Assembly: GCF_036373705.1 (NCBI RefSeq) | Contig: NC_089851.1 | Location: 57,872,593-57,936,592, forward strand | DNA from: Amia ocellicauda | Taxonomy: Eukaryota; Chordata; Actinopteri; Amiiformes; Amiidae | Direction of reading: 5' to 3' | Length of the DNA: 64,000 nt | Shown here: positions 37,463-53,782 of the stretch, piece by piece | Position numbering within the stretch: position 1 is the stretch's first letter | How the letters are laid out: each line of letters begins with the position of its first letter | Notes under the pieces: generated by a model | The model's database searches: none | Told to the model about the DNA's origin: nothing | The model's input: only the letters and a program-made list of their open reading frames with translations | Made by a program: the position numbers and the translations under genes

Positions 37463-38872
37463 GGATGGATGGACGGCAAGGCAAGCATCTGATTGACAGT
37501 GGTCCGTGATCTACTATTATGCTACAATGCTACTGACCATTGGGGGAGCGATAGCAAGCAAGAGAGTTAGATATCGAGAGTCATAGATAGATAGATAGAT
37601 AGATAGATGGATGGACGGCAATGCAAGCATCTGATGATAATTGGTCCATGATATGATGTTATGCTACTTTGCTACTGACCATTGGGGGAGCGATAGCAAG
37701 CAAGAGAGTTAGATATCGAGAGTCATAGATAGATATATAGATAGATGGATGGATGGACGGCAAGGCAAGCATCTGATTCACAGTGGTCCGTGATCTGCTG
37801 TTATGCTACTATGCTACTGACCATTGGGGGAGCGATAGCAAGCAAGAGAGTTAGATTTCGAGAGTCATAGATACATAGATAGATGGATGAATGGATGGAT
37901 GGACGGCAAGGCAAGCATCTGATTGACAGTGGTCCGTGATCTGCTGTTATGCTACTATGCTACTGACCATTGGGGGAGCGATAGCAAGCAAGAGAGTTAG
38001 ATATCGAGAGTCATAGATAGATAGCTAGCTAGATAAATAGATGGATGGACGGCAAGGCAAGCATCTGATTGACAGTGGTCCGTGATCTGCTGTTATGCTA
38101 CAATGCTACTGACCATTGGGGGAGCGATAGCAAGCAAGAGAGTTAGATATCGAGAGTCATAGATAGATAGATAGATAGATGGATGGACGGCAATGCAAGC
38201 ATCTGATTGACAGTGGTCCATGATATGATGTTATGCTACTTTGCTACTGACCATTGGGGGAGCGATAGCAAGCAAGAGAGTTAGATATCGAGAGTCATAG
38301 ATAGATATATAGATAGATGGATGGATGGACGGCAAGGCAAGCATCTGATTCACAGTGGTCCGTGATCTGCTGTTATGCTACTATGCTACTGACCATTGGG
38401 GGAGCGATAGCAAGCAAGAGAGTTAGATTTCGAGAGTCATAGATACATAGATAGATGGATGAATGGATGGATGGACGGCAAGGCAAGCATCTGATTGACA
38501 GTGGTCAGTGATCTGCTGTTATGCTACTATGCTACTGACCATTGGGGGAGTGATAGCAAGCAAGAGAGTTAGATATCGAGAGTCATAGATAGATAGATAG
38601 ATGGATGGATGGATGGACGGCAAGGCAAGCATCTGATTGACAGTGGTCCGTGATCTGCTGTTATGCTACTATGCTACTGACCATTGGGGGAGCGATAGCA
38701 AGCAAGAGAGTTAGATTTCGAGAGTCATAGATACATAGATAGATGGATGAAGGGATGGATGGACGGCAAGGCAAGCATCTGATTGACAGTGGTCCGTGAT
38801 CTGCTGTTATGCTACTATGCTACTGACCATTGGGGGAGCGATAGCCAGCAAGAGAGTTAGATATCGAGAGTC

Positions 38873-38906
<34 letters not shown>

Positions 38907-39740
38907 GGATGGATGGACGGCAAGGCAAGCATCTGATTGACAGTGGTCCGTGATCTACTATTATGCTACAATGCTACTGACCATTGGGGGAGCGATAGCA
39001 AGCAAGAGAGTTAGATATCGAGAGTCATAGATAGATAGATAGATAGATGGATGGACGGCAATGCAAGCATCTGATTGACAGTGGTCCATGATATGATGTT
39101 ATGCTACTTTGCTACTGACCATTGGGGGAGCGATAGCAAGCAAGAGAGTTAGATATCGAGAGTCATAGATAGATATATAGATAGATGGATGGATGGACGG
39201 CAAGGCAAGCATCTGATTCACAGTGGTCCGTGATCTGCTGTTATGCTACTATGCTACTGACCATTGGGGGAGCGATAGCAAGCAAGAGAGTTAGATTTCG
39301 AGAGTCATAGGTACATAGATAGATGGATGAATGGATGGATGGACGGCAAGGCAAGCATCTGATTGACAGTGGTCCGTGATCTGCTGTTATGCTACTATGC
39401 TACTGACCATTGGGGGAGTGATAGCAAGCAAGAGAGTTAGATATCGAGAGTCATAGATAGATAGATAGATGGATGGATGGATGGACGGCAAGGCAAGCAT
39501 CTGATTGACAGTGGTCCGTGATCTGCTGTTAAGCTACTATGCTACTGACCATTGGGGGAGCGATAGCAAGCAAGAGAGTTAGATATCGAGAGTCATAGAT
39601 AGATATCTAGCTAGATAAATAGATGGATGGACGGCAAGGCAAGCATCTGATTGACAGTGGTCCGTGATCTGCTGTTATGCTACTATGCTACTGACCATTG
39701 GGGGAGCGATAGCAAGCAAGAGAGTTAGATATCGAGAGTC

Positions 39741-39790
<50 letters not shown>

Positions 39791-40036
39791 GGATGGCAAG
39801 GCAAGCATCTGATTGACAGTGGTCCGTGATCTGCTGTTATGCTACAATGCTACTGACCATTGGGGTAGCGATAGCAAGCAAGAGAGTTAGATATCGAGAG
39901 ACATAGATAGATAGATAGATGGATGGATGGCAAGGCTAGCATCTGATTGACAGTGGTCCGTGATCTGCTGTTATGCTACTATGCTACTGACCATTGGGGG
40001 AGCGATAGCCAGCAAGAGAGTTAGATATCAAGAGTC

Positions 40037-40038
<2 letters not shown>

Positions 40039-40114
<76 letters not shown>
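40039..40114 (+). repeat. Long (AGAT)19 tract
   Basis: Seventy-six bases of AGAT in the family with GATAGCCAGCAAG and GATATCAAGAG variants, followed by about five GGAT. Confidence 0.88.
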
Positions 40115-40242
40115 GGATGGATGGATGGATGGACGGCAAGGCAAGCATCTGATTGACAGTGGTCCGTGATCTGCTGTTATGCTACAATGCTACTGACCAT
40201 TGGGGAAGCGATAGCAAGCAAGAGAGTTAGATATCGAGAGTC

Positions 40243-40276
<34 letters not shown>

Positions 40277-40964
40277 GGATGGATGGACGGCAAGGCAAGC
40301 ATCTGATTGACAGTGGTCCGTGATCTACTATTATGCTACAATGCTACTGACCATTGGGGGAGCGATAGCAAGCAAGAGAGTTAGATATCGAGAGTCATAG
40401 ATAGATAGATAGATAGATGGATGGACGGCAATGCAAGCATCTGATTGACAGTGGTCCATGATATGATGTTATGCTACTTTGCTACTGACCATTGGGGGAG
40501 CGATAGCAAGCAAGAGAGTTAGATATCGAGAGTCATAGATAGATATATAGATAGATGGATGGATGGACGGCAAGGCAAGCATCTGATTCACAGTGGTCCG
40601 TGATCTGCTGTTATGCTACTATGCTACTGACCATTGGGGGAGCGATAGCAAGCAAGAGAGTTAGATATCGAGAGTCATAGATAGATAGATAGATGGATGG
40701 ATGGATGGACGGCAAGGCAAGCATCTGATTGACAGTGGTCCGTGATCTGCTGTTAAGCTACTATGCTACTGACCATTGGGGGAGCGATAGCAAGCAAGAG
40801 AGTTAGATATCGAGAGTCATAGATAGATAGCTAGCTAGATAAATAGATGGATGGACGGCAAGGCAAGCATCTGATTGACAGTGGTCCGTGATCTGCTGTT
40901 ATGCTACTATGCTACTGACCATTGGGGGAGCGATAGCAAGCAAGAGAGTTAGATATCGAGAGTC

Positions 40965-41038
<74 letters not shown>

Positions 41039-41284
41039 GGATGGCAAGGCAAGCATCTGATTGACAGTGGTCCGTGATCTGCTGTTATGCTACAATGCTA
41101 CTGACCATTGGGGTAGCGATAGCAAGCAAGAGAGTTAGATATCGAGAGTCATAGATAGATAGATAGATGGATGGATGGCAAGGCTAGCATCTGATTGACA
41201 GTGGTCCGTGATCTGCTGTTATGCTACTATGCTACTGACCATTGGGGGAGCGATAGCCAGCAAGAGAGTTAGATATCAAGAGTC

Positions 41285-41354
<70 letters not shown>

Positions 41355-41616
41355 GGATGGATGGATGGATGGACGGCAAGGCAAGCATCTGATTGACAGT
41401 GGTCCGTGATCTGCTGTTATGCTACAATGCTACTGACCATTGGGGGAGCGATAGCAAGCAAGAGAGTTAGATATCGAGAGTCATAGATAGATAGATAGAT
41501 GGATGGATGGCAAGGCTAGCATCTGATTGACAGTGGTCCGTGATTTGCTGTTATGCTACTATGCTACTGACCATTGGGGGAGCGATAGCCAGCAAGAGAG
41601 TTAGATATCGAGAGTC

Positions 41617-41654
<38 letters not shown>

Positions 41655-42346
41655 GGATGGACGGCAAGTCAAGCATCTGATTGACAGTGGTCCGTGATCT
41701 GCTGTTATGCTACAATGCTACTGACCATTGGGGGAGCGATAGCAAGCAAGAGAGTTAGATATCGAGAGTCATAGATAGATATATAGATAGATGGATGGAT
41801 GGACGGCAAGGCAAGCATCTGATTCACAGTGGTCCGTGATCTGCTGTTATGCTACTATGCTACTGACCATTGGGGGAGCGATAGCAAGCAAGAGAGTTAG
41901 ATTTCGAGAGTCATAGATACATAGATAGATGGATGAATGGATGGATGGACGGCAAGGCAAGCATCTGATTGACAGTGGTCCGTGATCTGCTGTTATGCTA
42001 CTATGCTACTGACCATTGGGGGAGTGATAGCAAGCAAGAGAGTTAGATATCGAGAGTCATAGATAGATAGATAGATGGATGGATGGATGGACGGCAAGGC
42101 AAGCATCTGATTGACAGTGGTCCGTGATCTGCTGTTATGCTACTATGCTACTGACCATTGGGGGAGCGATAGCAAGCAAGAGAGTTAGATATCGAGAGTC
42201 ATAGATAGATAGCTAGCTAGATAAATAGATGGATGGACGGCAAGGCAAGCATCTGATTGACAGTGGTCCGTGATCTGCTGTTATGCTACTATGCTACTGA
42301 CCATTGGGGGAGCGATAGCAAGCAAGAGAGTTAGATATCGAGAGTC

Positions 42347-42408
<62 letters not shown>

Positions 42409-43254
42409 GGATGGATGGATGGATGGACGGCAAGGCAAGCATCTGATTGACAGTGGTCCGTGATCTGCTGTTATGCTACAATGCTACTGACCATTGGGGG
42501 AGCGATAGCAAGCAAGAGAGTTAGATATCGAGAGTCATAGATAGATAGATAGATAGATGGATGGACGGCAATGCAAGCATCTGATTGACAGTGGTCCATG
42601 ATATGATGTTATGCTACTTTGCTACTGACCATTGGGGGAGCGATAGCAAGCAAGAGAGTTAGATATCGAGAGTCATAGATAGATATATAGATAGATGGAT
42701 GGATGGACGGCAAGGCAAGCATCTGATTCACAGTGGTCCGTGATCTGCTGTTATGCTACTATGCTACTGACCATTGGGGGAGCGATAGCAAGCAAGAGAG
42801 TTAGATTTCGAGAGTCATAGATAGATAGATAGATAGATAGATGGATGGATGGATGGACGGCAAGTCAAGCATCTGATTGACAGTGGTCCGTGATCTGCTG
42901 TTATGCTACAATGCTACTGACCATTGGGGGAGTGATAGCAAGCAAGAGAGTTAGATATCGAGAGTCATAGATAGATAGATAGATGGATGGATGGATGGAC
43001 GGCAAGGCAAGCATCTGATTGACAGTGGTCCGTGATCTGCTGTTATGCTACTATGCTACTGACCATTGGGGGAGCGATAGCAAGCAAGAGAGTTAGATTT
43101 CGAGAGTCATAGATACATAGATAGATAGATGAATGGATGGATGGACGGCAAGGCAAGCATCTGATTGACAGTGGTCCGTGATCTGCTGTTATGCTACTAT
43201 GCTACTGACCATTGGGGGAGCGATAGCCAGCAAGAGAGTTAGATATCGAGAGTC

Positions 43255-43288
<34 letters not shown>

Positions 43289-44122
43289 GGATGGATGGAC
43301 GGCAAGGCAAGCATCTGATTGACAGTGGTCCGTGATCTACTATTATGCTACAATGCTACTGACCATTGGGGGAGCGATAGCAAGCAAGAGAGTTAGATAT
43401 CGAGAGTCATAGATAGATAGATAGATAGATGGATGGACGGCAATGCAAGCATCTGATTGACAGTGGTCCATGATATGATGTTATGCTACTTTGCTACTGA
43501 CCATTGGGGGAGCGATAGCAAGCAAGAGAGTTAGATATCGAGAGTCATAGATAGATATATAGATAGATGGATGGATGGACGGCAAGGCAAGCATCTGATT
43601 CACAGTGGTCCGTGATCTGCTGTTATGCTACTATGCTACTGACCATTGGGGGAGCGATAGCAAGCAAGAGAGTTAGATTTCGAGAGTCATAGGTACATAG
43701 ATAGATGGATGAATGGATGGATGGACGGCAAGGCAAGCATCTGATTGACAGTGGTCCGTGATCTGCTGTTATGCTACTATGCTACTGACCATTGGGGGAA
43801 TGATAGCAAGCAAGAGAGTTAGATATCGAGAGTCATAGATAGATAGATAGATGGATGGATGGATGGACGGCAAGGCAAGCATCTGATTGACAGTGGTCCG
43901 TGATCTGCTGTTAAGCTACTATGCTACTGACCATTGGGGGAGCGATAGCAAGCAAGAGAGTTAGATATCGAGAGTCATAGATAGATAGCTAGCTAGATAA
44001 ATAGATGGATGGACGGCAAGGCAAGCATCTGATTGACAGTGGTCCGTGATCTGCTGTTATGCTACTATGCTACTGACCATTGGGGGAGCGATAGCAAGCA
44101 AGAGAGTTAGATATCGAGAGTC

Positions 44123-44184
<62 letters not shown>

Positions 44185-44430
44185 GGATGGCAAGGCAAGC
44201 ATCTGATTGACAGTGGTCCGTGATCTGCTGTTATGCTACAATGCTACTGACCATTGGGGTAGCGATAGCAAGCAAGAGAGTTAGATATCGAGAGTCATAG
44301 ATAGATAGATAGATGGATGGATGGCAAGGCTAGCATCTGATTGACAGTGGTCCGTGATCTGCTGTTATGCTACTATGCTACTGACCATTGGGGGAGCGAT
44401 AGCCAGCAAGAGAGTTAGATATCAAGAGTC

Positions 44431-44492
<62 letters not shown>

Positions 44493-44754
44493 GGATGGAT
44501 GGATGGATGGACGGCAAGGCAAGCATCTGATTGACAGTGGTCCGTGATCTGCTTTTATGCTACAATGCTACTGACCATTGGGGGAGCGATAGCAAGCAAG
44601 AGAGTTAGATATCGAGAGTCATAGATAGATAGATAGATGGATGGATGGCAAGGCTAGCATCTGATTGACAGTGGTCCGTGATTTGCTGTTATGCTACTAT
44701 GCTACTGACCATTGGGGGAGCGATAGCCAGCAAGAGAGTTAGATATCGAGAGTC

Positions 44755-44792
<38 letters not shown>

Positions 44793-44999
44793 GGATGGAC
44801 GGCAAGTCAAGCATCTGATTGACAGTGGTCCGTGATCTGCTGTTATGCTACAATGCTACTGACCATTGGGGGAGCGATAGCAAGCAAGAGAGTTAGATAT
44901 CGAGAGTCATAGATAGATAGATAGATAGTTGGATGGATGGACGGCAAGGCAAGCATCTGATTCACAGTGGTCCGTGATCTGCTGTTATGCTACTATGCT

Positions 45000-45184
45000 A
45001 CTGACCATTGGGGGAGCGATAGCAAGCAAGAGAGTTAGATATCGAGAGTCATAGATAGATAGATAGATGGATGGATGGCAAGGCTAGCATCTGATTGACA
45101 GTGGTCCGTGATCTGCTGTTATGCTACTATGCTACTGACCATTGGGGGAGCGATAGCCAGCAAGAGAGTTAGATATCGAGAGTC

Positions 45185-45242
<58 letters not shown>

Positions 45243-45792
45243 GGATGGATGGACGGCAAGGCAAGCATCTGATTGACAGTGGTCCGTGATCTACTATTAT
45301 GCTTCAATGCTACTGACCATTGGGGGAGCGATAGCAAGCAAGAGAGTTAGATATCGAGAGTCATAGATAGATAGATAGATAGATGGATGGATGGATGGAC
45401 GGCAAGTCAAGCATCTGATTGACAGTGGTCCGTGATCTGCTGTTATGCTACAATGCTACTGACCATTGGGGGAGCGATAGCAAGCAAGAGAGTTAGATAT
45501 CGAGAGTCATAGATAGATAGATAGATGGATGGATGGATGGATGGACGGCAAGGCAAGCACCTGATTGACAGTGGTCCGTGATCTGCTGTTATGCTACTAT
45601 GCTACTGACCATTGGGGGAGCGATAGCAAGCAAGAGAGTTAGATATCGAGAGTCATAGATAGATAGATAGATAGAAGGATGGACGGCAATGCAAGCATCT
45701 GATTGACAGTGGTCCATGATATGATGTTATGCTACTTTGCTACTGACCATTGGGGGAGCGATAGCAAGCAAGAGAGTTAGATATCGAGAGTC

Positions 45793-45866
<74 letters not shown>

Positions 45867-46120
45867 GGATGGATGGACGGCAAGGCAAGCATCTGATTGA
45901 CAGTGGTCCGTGATCTGCTGTTATGCTACAATGCTACTGACCATTGGGGGAGCGATAGCAAGCAAGAGAGTTAGATATCGAGAGTCATAGATAGATAGGT
46001 AGATGGATGGATGGCAAGGCTAGCATCTGATTGACAGTGGTCCGTGATCTGCTGTTATGCTACTATGCTACTGACCATTGGGGGAGCGATAGCCAGCAAG
46101 AGAGTTAGATATCGAGAGTC

Positions 46121-46158
<38 letters not shown>

Positions 46159-46692
46159 GGATGGACGGCAAGTCAAGCATCTGATTGACAGTGGTCCGTG
46201 ATCTGCTGTTATGCTACAATGCTACTGACCATTGGGGGAGCGATAGCAAGCAAGAGAGTTAGATATCGAGAGTCATAGATAGATAGATAGATGGATGGAT
46301 GGATGGATAGACGGCAAGGCAATCACCTGATTGACAGTGGTCCGTGATCTGCTGTTATGCTACTATGCTACTGACCATTGGGGGAGCGATAGCAAGCAAG
46401 AGAGTTAGATATCAAGAGTCATAGATGGATAGATAGATGGATGGATGGACGGCAAGGCAAGCACCTGATTCACAGTGGTCCGTGATCTGCTGTTATGCTA
46501 CTATGCTACTGACCATTGGGGGAGCGATAGCAAGCAAGAGAGTTAGATATCGAGAGTCATAGATAGATAGATAGATGGATGGATGACAAGGCTAGCATCT
46601 GATTGACAGTGGTCCGTGATCTGCTGTTATGCTACTATGCTACTGACCATTGGGGGAGCGATAGCCAGCAAGAGAGTTAGATATCGAGAGTC

Positions 46693-46738
<46 letters not shown>

Positions 46739-47998
46739 GGATGGATGGACGGCAAGGCAAGCATCTGATTGACAGTGGTCCGTGATCTACTATTATGCTT
46801 CAATGCTACTGACCATTGGGGGAGCGATAGCAAGCAAGAGAGTTAGATATCGAGAGTCATAGATAGATAGATAGATAGATAGATGGATGGATGGATGGAC
46901 GGCAAGTCAAGCATCTGATTGACAGTGGTCCGTGATCTGCTGTTATGCTACAATGCTACTGACCATTGGGGGAGCGATAGTAAGCAAGAGAGTTAGATAT
47001 CGAGAGTCATAGATAGATAGATAGATGGATGGATGGATGGACGGCAAGGCAAGCACCTGATTGACAGTGGTCCGTGATCTGCTGTTATGCTACTATGCTA
47101 CTGACCATTGGGGGAGCGATAGCAAGCAAGAGAGTTAGATATCGAGAGTCATAGATAGATAGATAGATAGATGGATGGACGGCAATGCAAGCATCTGATT
47201 GACAGTGGTCCATGATATGATGTTATGCTACTTTGCTACTGACCATTGGGGGAGCGATAGCAAGCAAGAGAGTTAGATATCGAGAGTCATAGATAGATAT
47301 ATAGATAGATGGATGGATGGACGGCAAGGCAAGCATCTGATTCACAGTGGTCCGTGATCTGCTGTTATGCTACTATGCTACTGACCATTGGGGGAGCGAT
47401 AGCAAGCAAGAGAGTTAGATTTCGAGAGTCATAGATACATAGATAGATGGATGAATGGATGGATGGACGGCAAGGCAAGCATCTGATTGACAGTGGTCCG
47501 TGATCTGCTTTTATGCTACTATGCTACTGACCATTGGGGGAGTGATAGCAAGCAAGAGAGTTAGATATCGAGAGTCATAGATAGATAGATAGATGGATGG
47601 ATGGATGGACGGCAAGGCAAGCATCTGATTGACAGTGGTCCGTGATCTGCTGTTATGCTACTATGCTACTGACCATTGGGGGAGCGATAGCAAGCAAGAG
47701 AGTTAGATATCGAGAGTCATAGATAGATAGCTAGCTAGATAAATAGATGGATGGACGGCAAGGCAAGCATCTGATTGACAGTGGTCCGTGATCTGCTGTT
47801 ATGCTACTATGCTACTGACCATTGGGGGAGCGATAGCAAGCAAGAGAGTTAGATATCGAGAGTCATAGATAGATAGGTAGATGGATGGATGGCAAGGCTA
47901 GCATCTGATTGACAGTGGTCCGTGATCTGCTGTTATGCTACTATGCTACTGACCATTGGGGGAGCGATAGCCAGCAAGAGAGTTAGATATCGAGAGTC

Positions 47999-48036
<38 letters not shown>

Positions 48037-48570
48037 GGATGGACGGCAAGTCAAGCATCTGATTGACAGTGGTCCGTGATCTGCTGTTATGCTACAATGC
48101 TACTGACCATTGGGGGAGCGATAGCAAGCAAGAGAGTTAGATATCGAGAGTCATAGATAGATAGATAGATGGATGGATGGATGGATAGACGGCAAGGCAA
48201 TCACCTGATTGACAGTGGTCCGTGATCTGCTGTTATGCTACTATGCTACTGACCATTGGGGGAGCGATAGCAAGCAAGAGAGTTAGATATCAAGAGTCAT
48301 AGATGGATAGATAGATGGATGGATGGACGGCAAGGCAAGCACCTGATTCACAGTGGTCCGTGATCTGCTGTTATGCTACTATGCTACTGACCATTGGGGG
48401 AGCGATAGCAAGCAAGAGAGTTAGATATCGAGAGTCATAGATAGATAGATAGATGGATGGATGGCAAGGCTAGCATCTGATTGACAGTGGTCCGTGATCT
48501 GCTGTTATGCTACTATGCTACTGACCATTGGGGGAGCGATAGCCAGCAAGAGAGTTAGATATCGAGAGTC

Positions 48571-48616
<46 letters not shown>

Positions 48617-49742
48617 GGATGGATGGACGGCAAGGCAAGCATCTGATTGACAGTGGTCCGTGATCTACTATTATGCTTCAATGCTACTGACCATTGGGGG
48701 AGCGATAGCAAGCAAGAGAGTTAGATATCGAGAGTCATAGATAGATAGATAGATAGATAGATGGATGGATGGATGGACGGCAAGTCAAGCATCTGATTGA
48801 CAGTGGTCCGTGATCTGCTGTTATGCTACAATGCTACTGACCATTGGGGGAGCGATAGCAAGCAAGAGAGTTAGATATCGAGAGTCATAGATAGATAGAT
48901 AGATGGATGGATGGATGGACGGCAAGGCAAGCACCTGATTGACAGTGGTCCGTGATCTGCTGTTATGCTACTATGCTACTGACCATTGGGGGAGCGATAG
49001 CAAGCAAGAGAGTTAGATATCGAGAGTCATAGATAGATAGATAGATAGATGGATGGACGGCAATGCAAGCATCTGATTGACAGTGGTCCATGATATGATG
49101 TTATGCTACTTTGCTACTGACCATTGGGGGAGCGATAGCAAGCAAGAGAGTTAGATATCGAGAGTCATAGATAGATATATAGATAGATGGATGGATGGAC
49201 GGCAAGGCAAGCATCTGATTCACAGTGGTCCGTGATCTGCTGTTATGCTACTATGCTACTGACCATTGGGGGAGCGATAGCAAGCAAGAGAGTTAGATTT
49301 CGAGAGTCATAGATACATAGATAGATGGATGAATGGATGGATGGACGGCAAGGCAAGCATCTGATTGACAGTGGTCCGTGATCTGCTTTTATGCTACTAT
49401 GCTACTGACCATTGGGGGAGTGATAGCAAGCAAGAGAGTTAGATATCGAGAGTCATAGATAGATAGATAGATGGATGGATGGATGGACGGCAAGGCAAGC
49501 ATCTGATTGACAGTGGTCCGTGATCTGCTGTTATGCTACTATGCTACTGACCATTGGGGGAGCGATAGCAAGCAAGAGAGTTAGATATCGAGAGTCATAG
49601 ATAGATAGCTAGCTAGATAAATAGATGGATGGACGGCAAGGCAAGCATCTGATTGACAGTGGTCCGTGATCTGCTGTTATGCTACTATGCTACTGACCAT
49701 TGGGGGAGCGATAGCAAGCAAGAGAGTTAGATATCGAGAGTC

Positions 49743-49788
<46 letters not shown>

Positions 49789-50188
49789 GGATGGACGGCA
49801 AGTCAAGCATCTGATTGACAGTGGTCCGTGATCTGCTGTTATGCTACAATGCTACTGACCATTGGGGGAGCGATAGCAAGCAAGAGAGTTAGATATCGAG
49901 AGTCATAGATAGATAGATAGATGGATGGATGGATGGATAGACGGCAAGGCAATCACCTGATTGACAGTGGTCCGTGATCTGCTGTTATGCTACTATGCTA
50001 CTGACCATTGGGGGAGCGATAGCAAGCAAGAGAGTTAGATATCAAGAGTCATAGATGGATAGATAGATGGATGGATGGACGGCAAGGCAAGCACCTGATT
50101 GACAGTGGTCCGTGATCTGCTGTTATGCTACTATGCTACTGACCATTGGGGGAGCGATAGCAAGCAAGAGAGTTAGATATCGAGAGTC

Positions 50189-50242
<54 letters not shown>

Positions 50243-51368
50243 GGATGGATGGACGGCAAGGCAAGCATCTGATTGACAGTGGTCCGTGATCTACTATTAT
50301 GCTTCAATGCTACTGACCATTAGGGGAGCGATAGCAAGCAAGAGAGTTAGATATCGAGAGTCATAGATAGATAGATAGATAGATGGATGGATGGATGGAC
50401 GGCAAGTCAAGCATCTGATTGACAGTGGTCCGTGATCTGCTGTTATGCTACAATGCTACTGACCATTGGGGGAGCGATAGCAAGCAAGAGAGTTAGATAT
50501 CGAGAGTCATAGATAGATAGATAGATGGATGGATGGATGGATGGACGGCAAGGCAAGCACCTGATTGACAGTGGTCCGTGATCTGCTGTTATGCTACTAT
50601 GCTACTGACCATTGGGGGAGCGATAGCAAGCAAGAGAGTTAGATATCGAGAGTCATAGATAGATAGATAGATAGAAGGATGGACGGCAATGCAAGCATCT
50701 GATTGACAGTGGTCCATGATATGATGTTATGCTACTTTGCTACTGACCATTGGGGGAGCGATAGCAAGCAAGAGAGTTAGATATCGAGAGTCATAGATAG
50801 ATATATAGATAGATGGATGGATGGACGGCAAGGCAAGCATCTGATTCACAGTGGTCCGTGATCTGCTGTTATGCTACTATGCTACTGACCATTGGGGGAG
50901 CGATAGCAAGCAAGAGAGTTAGATTTCGAGAGTCATTGATACATAGATAGATGGATGAATGGATGGATGGACGGCAAGGCAAGCATCTGATTGACAGTGG
51001 TCCGTGATCTGCTTTTATGCTACTATGCTACTGACCATTGGGGGAGTGATAGCAAGCAAGAGAGTTAGATATCGAGAGTCATAGATAGATAGATAGATGG
51101 ATGGATGGATGGACGGCAAGGCAAGCATCTGATTGACAGTGGTCCGTGATCTGCTGTTATGCTACTATGCTACTGACCATTGGGGGAGCGATAGCAAGCA
51201 AGAGAGTTAGATATCGAGAGTCATAGATAGATAGCTAGCTAGATAAATAGATGGATGGACGGCAAGGCAAGCATCTGATTGACAGTGGTCCGTGATCTGC
51301 TGTTATGCTACTATGCTACTGACCATTGGGGGAGCGATAGCAAGCAAGAGAGTTAGATATCGAGAGTC

Positions 51369-51422
<54 letters not shown>

Positions 51423-51676
51423 GGATGGATGGACGGCAAGGCAAGCATCTGATTGACAGTGGTCCGTGATCTGCTGTTATGCTACAATGCTACTGACCAT
51501 TGGGGGAGCGATAGCAAGCAAGAGAGTTAGATATCGAGAGTCATAGATAGATAGGTAGATGGATGGATGGCAAGGCTAGCATCTGATTGACAGTGGTCCG
51601 TGATCTGCTGTTATGCTACTATGCTACTGACCATTGGGGGAGCGATAGCCAGCAAGAGAGTTAGATATCGAGAGTC

Positions 51677-51714
<38 letters not shown>

Positions 51715-52248
51715 GGATGGACGGCAAGTCAAGCATCTGATTGACAGTGGTCCGTGATCTGCTGTTATGCTACAATGCTACTGACCATTGGGGGAGCGAT
51801 AGCAAGCAAGAGAGTTAGATATCGAGAGTCATAGATAGATAGATAGATGGATGGATGGATGGATAGACGGCAAGGCAATCACCTGATTGACAGTGGTCCG
51901 TGATCTGCTGTTATGCTACTATGCTACTGACCATTGGGGGAGCGATAGCAAGCAAGAGAGTTAGATATCAAGAGTCATAGATGGATAGATAGATGGATGG
52001 ATGGACGGCAAGGCAAGCACCTGATTCACAGTGGTCCGTGATCTGCTGTTATGCTACTATGCTACTGACCATTGGGGGAGCGATAGCAAGCAAGAGAGTT
52101 AGATATCGAGAGTCATAGATAGATAGATAGATGGATGGATGGCAAGGCTAGCATCTGATTGACAGTGGTCCGTGATCTGCTGTTATGCTACTATGCTACT
52201 GACCATTGGGGGAGCGATAGCCAGCAAGAGAGTTAGATATCGAGAGTC

Positions 52249-52294
<46 letters not shown>

Positions 52295-53420
52295 GGATGG
52301 ATGGACGGCAAGGCAAGCATCTGATTGACAGTGGTCCGTGATCTACTATTATGCTTCAATGCTACTGACCATTGGGGGAGCGATAGCAAGCAAGAGAGTT
52401 AGATATCGAGAGTCATAGATAGATAGATAGATAGATGGATGGATGGATGGACGGCAAGTCAAGCATCTGATTGACAGTGGTCCGTGATCTGCTGTTATGC
52501 TACAATGCTACTGACCATTGGGGGAGCGATAGCAAGCAAGAGAGTTAGATATCGAGAGTCATAGATAGATAGATAGATGGATGGATGGATGGATGGACGG
52601 CAAGGCAAGCACCTGATTGACAGTGGTCCGTGATCTGCTGTTATGCTACTATGCTACTGACCATTAGGGGAGCGATAGCAAGCAAGAGAGTTAGATATCG
52701 AGAGTCATAGATAGATAGATAGATAGATGGATGGACGGCAATGCAAGCATCTGATTGACAGTGGTCCATGATATGATGTTATGCTACTTTGCTACTGACC
52801 ATTGGGGGAGCGATAGCAAGCAAGAGAGTTAGATATCGAGAGTCATAGATAGATATATAGATAGATGGATGGATGGACGGCAAGGCAAGCATCTGATTCA
52901 CAGTGGTCCGTGATCTGCTGTTATGCTACTATGCTACTGACCATTGGGGGAGCGATAGCAAGCAAGAGAGTTAGATTTCGAGAGTCATAGATACATAGAT
53001 AGATGGATGAATGGATGGATGGACGGCAAGGCAAGCATCTGATTGACAGTGGTCCGTGATCTGCTTTTATGCTACTATGCTACTGACCATTGGGGGAGTG
53101 ATAGCAAGCAAGAGAGTTAGATATCGAGAGTCATAGATAGATAGATAGATGGATGGATGGATGGACGGCAAGGCAAGCATCTGATTGACAGTGGTCCGTG
53201 ATCTGCTGTTATGCTACTATGCTACTGACCATTGGGGGAGCGATAGCAAGCAAGAGAGTTAGATATCGAGAGTCATAGATAGATAGCTAGCTAGATAAAT
53301 AGATGGATGGACGGCAAGGCAAGCATCTGATTGACAGTGGTCCGTGATCTGCTGTTATGCTACTATGCTACTGACCATTGGGGGAGCGATAGCAAGCAAG
53401 AGAGTTAGATATCGAGAGTC

Positions 53421-53478
<58 letters not shown>

Positions 53479-53732
53479 GGATGGATGGACGGCAAGGCAA
53501 GCATCTGATTGACAGTGGTCCGTGATCTGCTGTTATGCTACAATGCTACTGACCATTGGGGGAGCGATAGCCAGCAAGAGAGTTAGATATCGAGAGTCAT
53601 AGATAGATAGGTAGATGGATGGATGGCAAGGCTAGCATCTGATTGACAGTGGTCCGTGATCTGCTGTTATGCTACTTTGCTACTGACCATTGGGGGAGCG
53701 ATAGCCAGCAAGAGAGTTAGATATCGAGAGTC

Positions 53733-53782
<50 letters not shown>

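Larger units (their letters stand above)
22000..45000. repeat. Higher-order zone B, period ~3.7-4.1 kb
   Basis: ATGCTCCTGA recurs at 23,771, 27,423, 29,189, 33,303 and 37,203 (steps 3652, 1766, 4114, 3900). TTAAGCTACT recurs at 26,011, 31,709, 35,811, 39,529, 40,753 and 43,911 (steps 5698, 4102, 3718, 1224, 3158). Two independent markers agree on a block of about 4.1 kb between 29 and 36 kb. The shorter steps show partial deletions or internal duplications of the block. Confidence 0.85.

Noticed and set aside
45119-52389. Minus-strand reading frames with repeated Ser-Ile-Tyr-Leu peptides
   Set aside because: They are translations of the (AGAT)n tract and flanking core. A tetranucleotide repeat read in all frames gives such a peptide, and only rare monomers lack stops.
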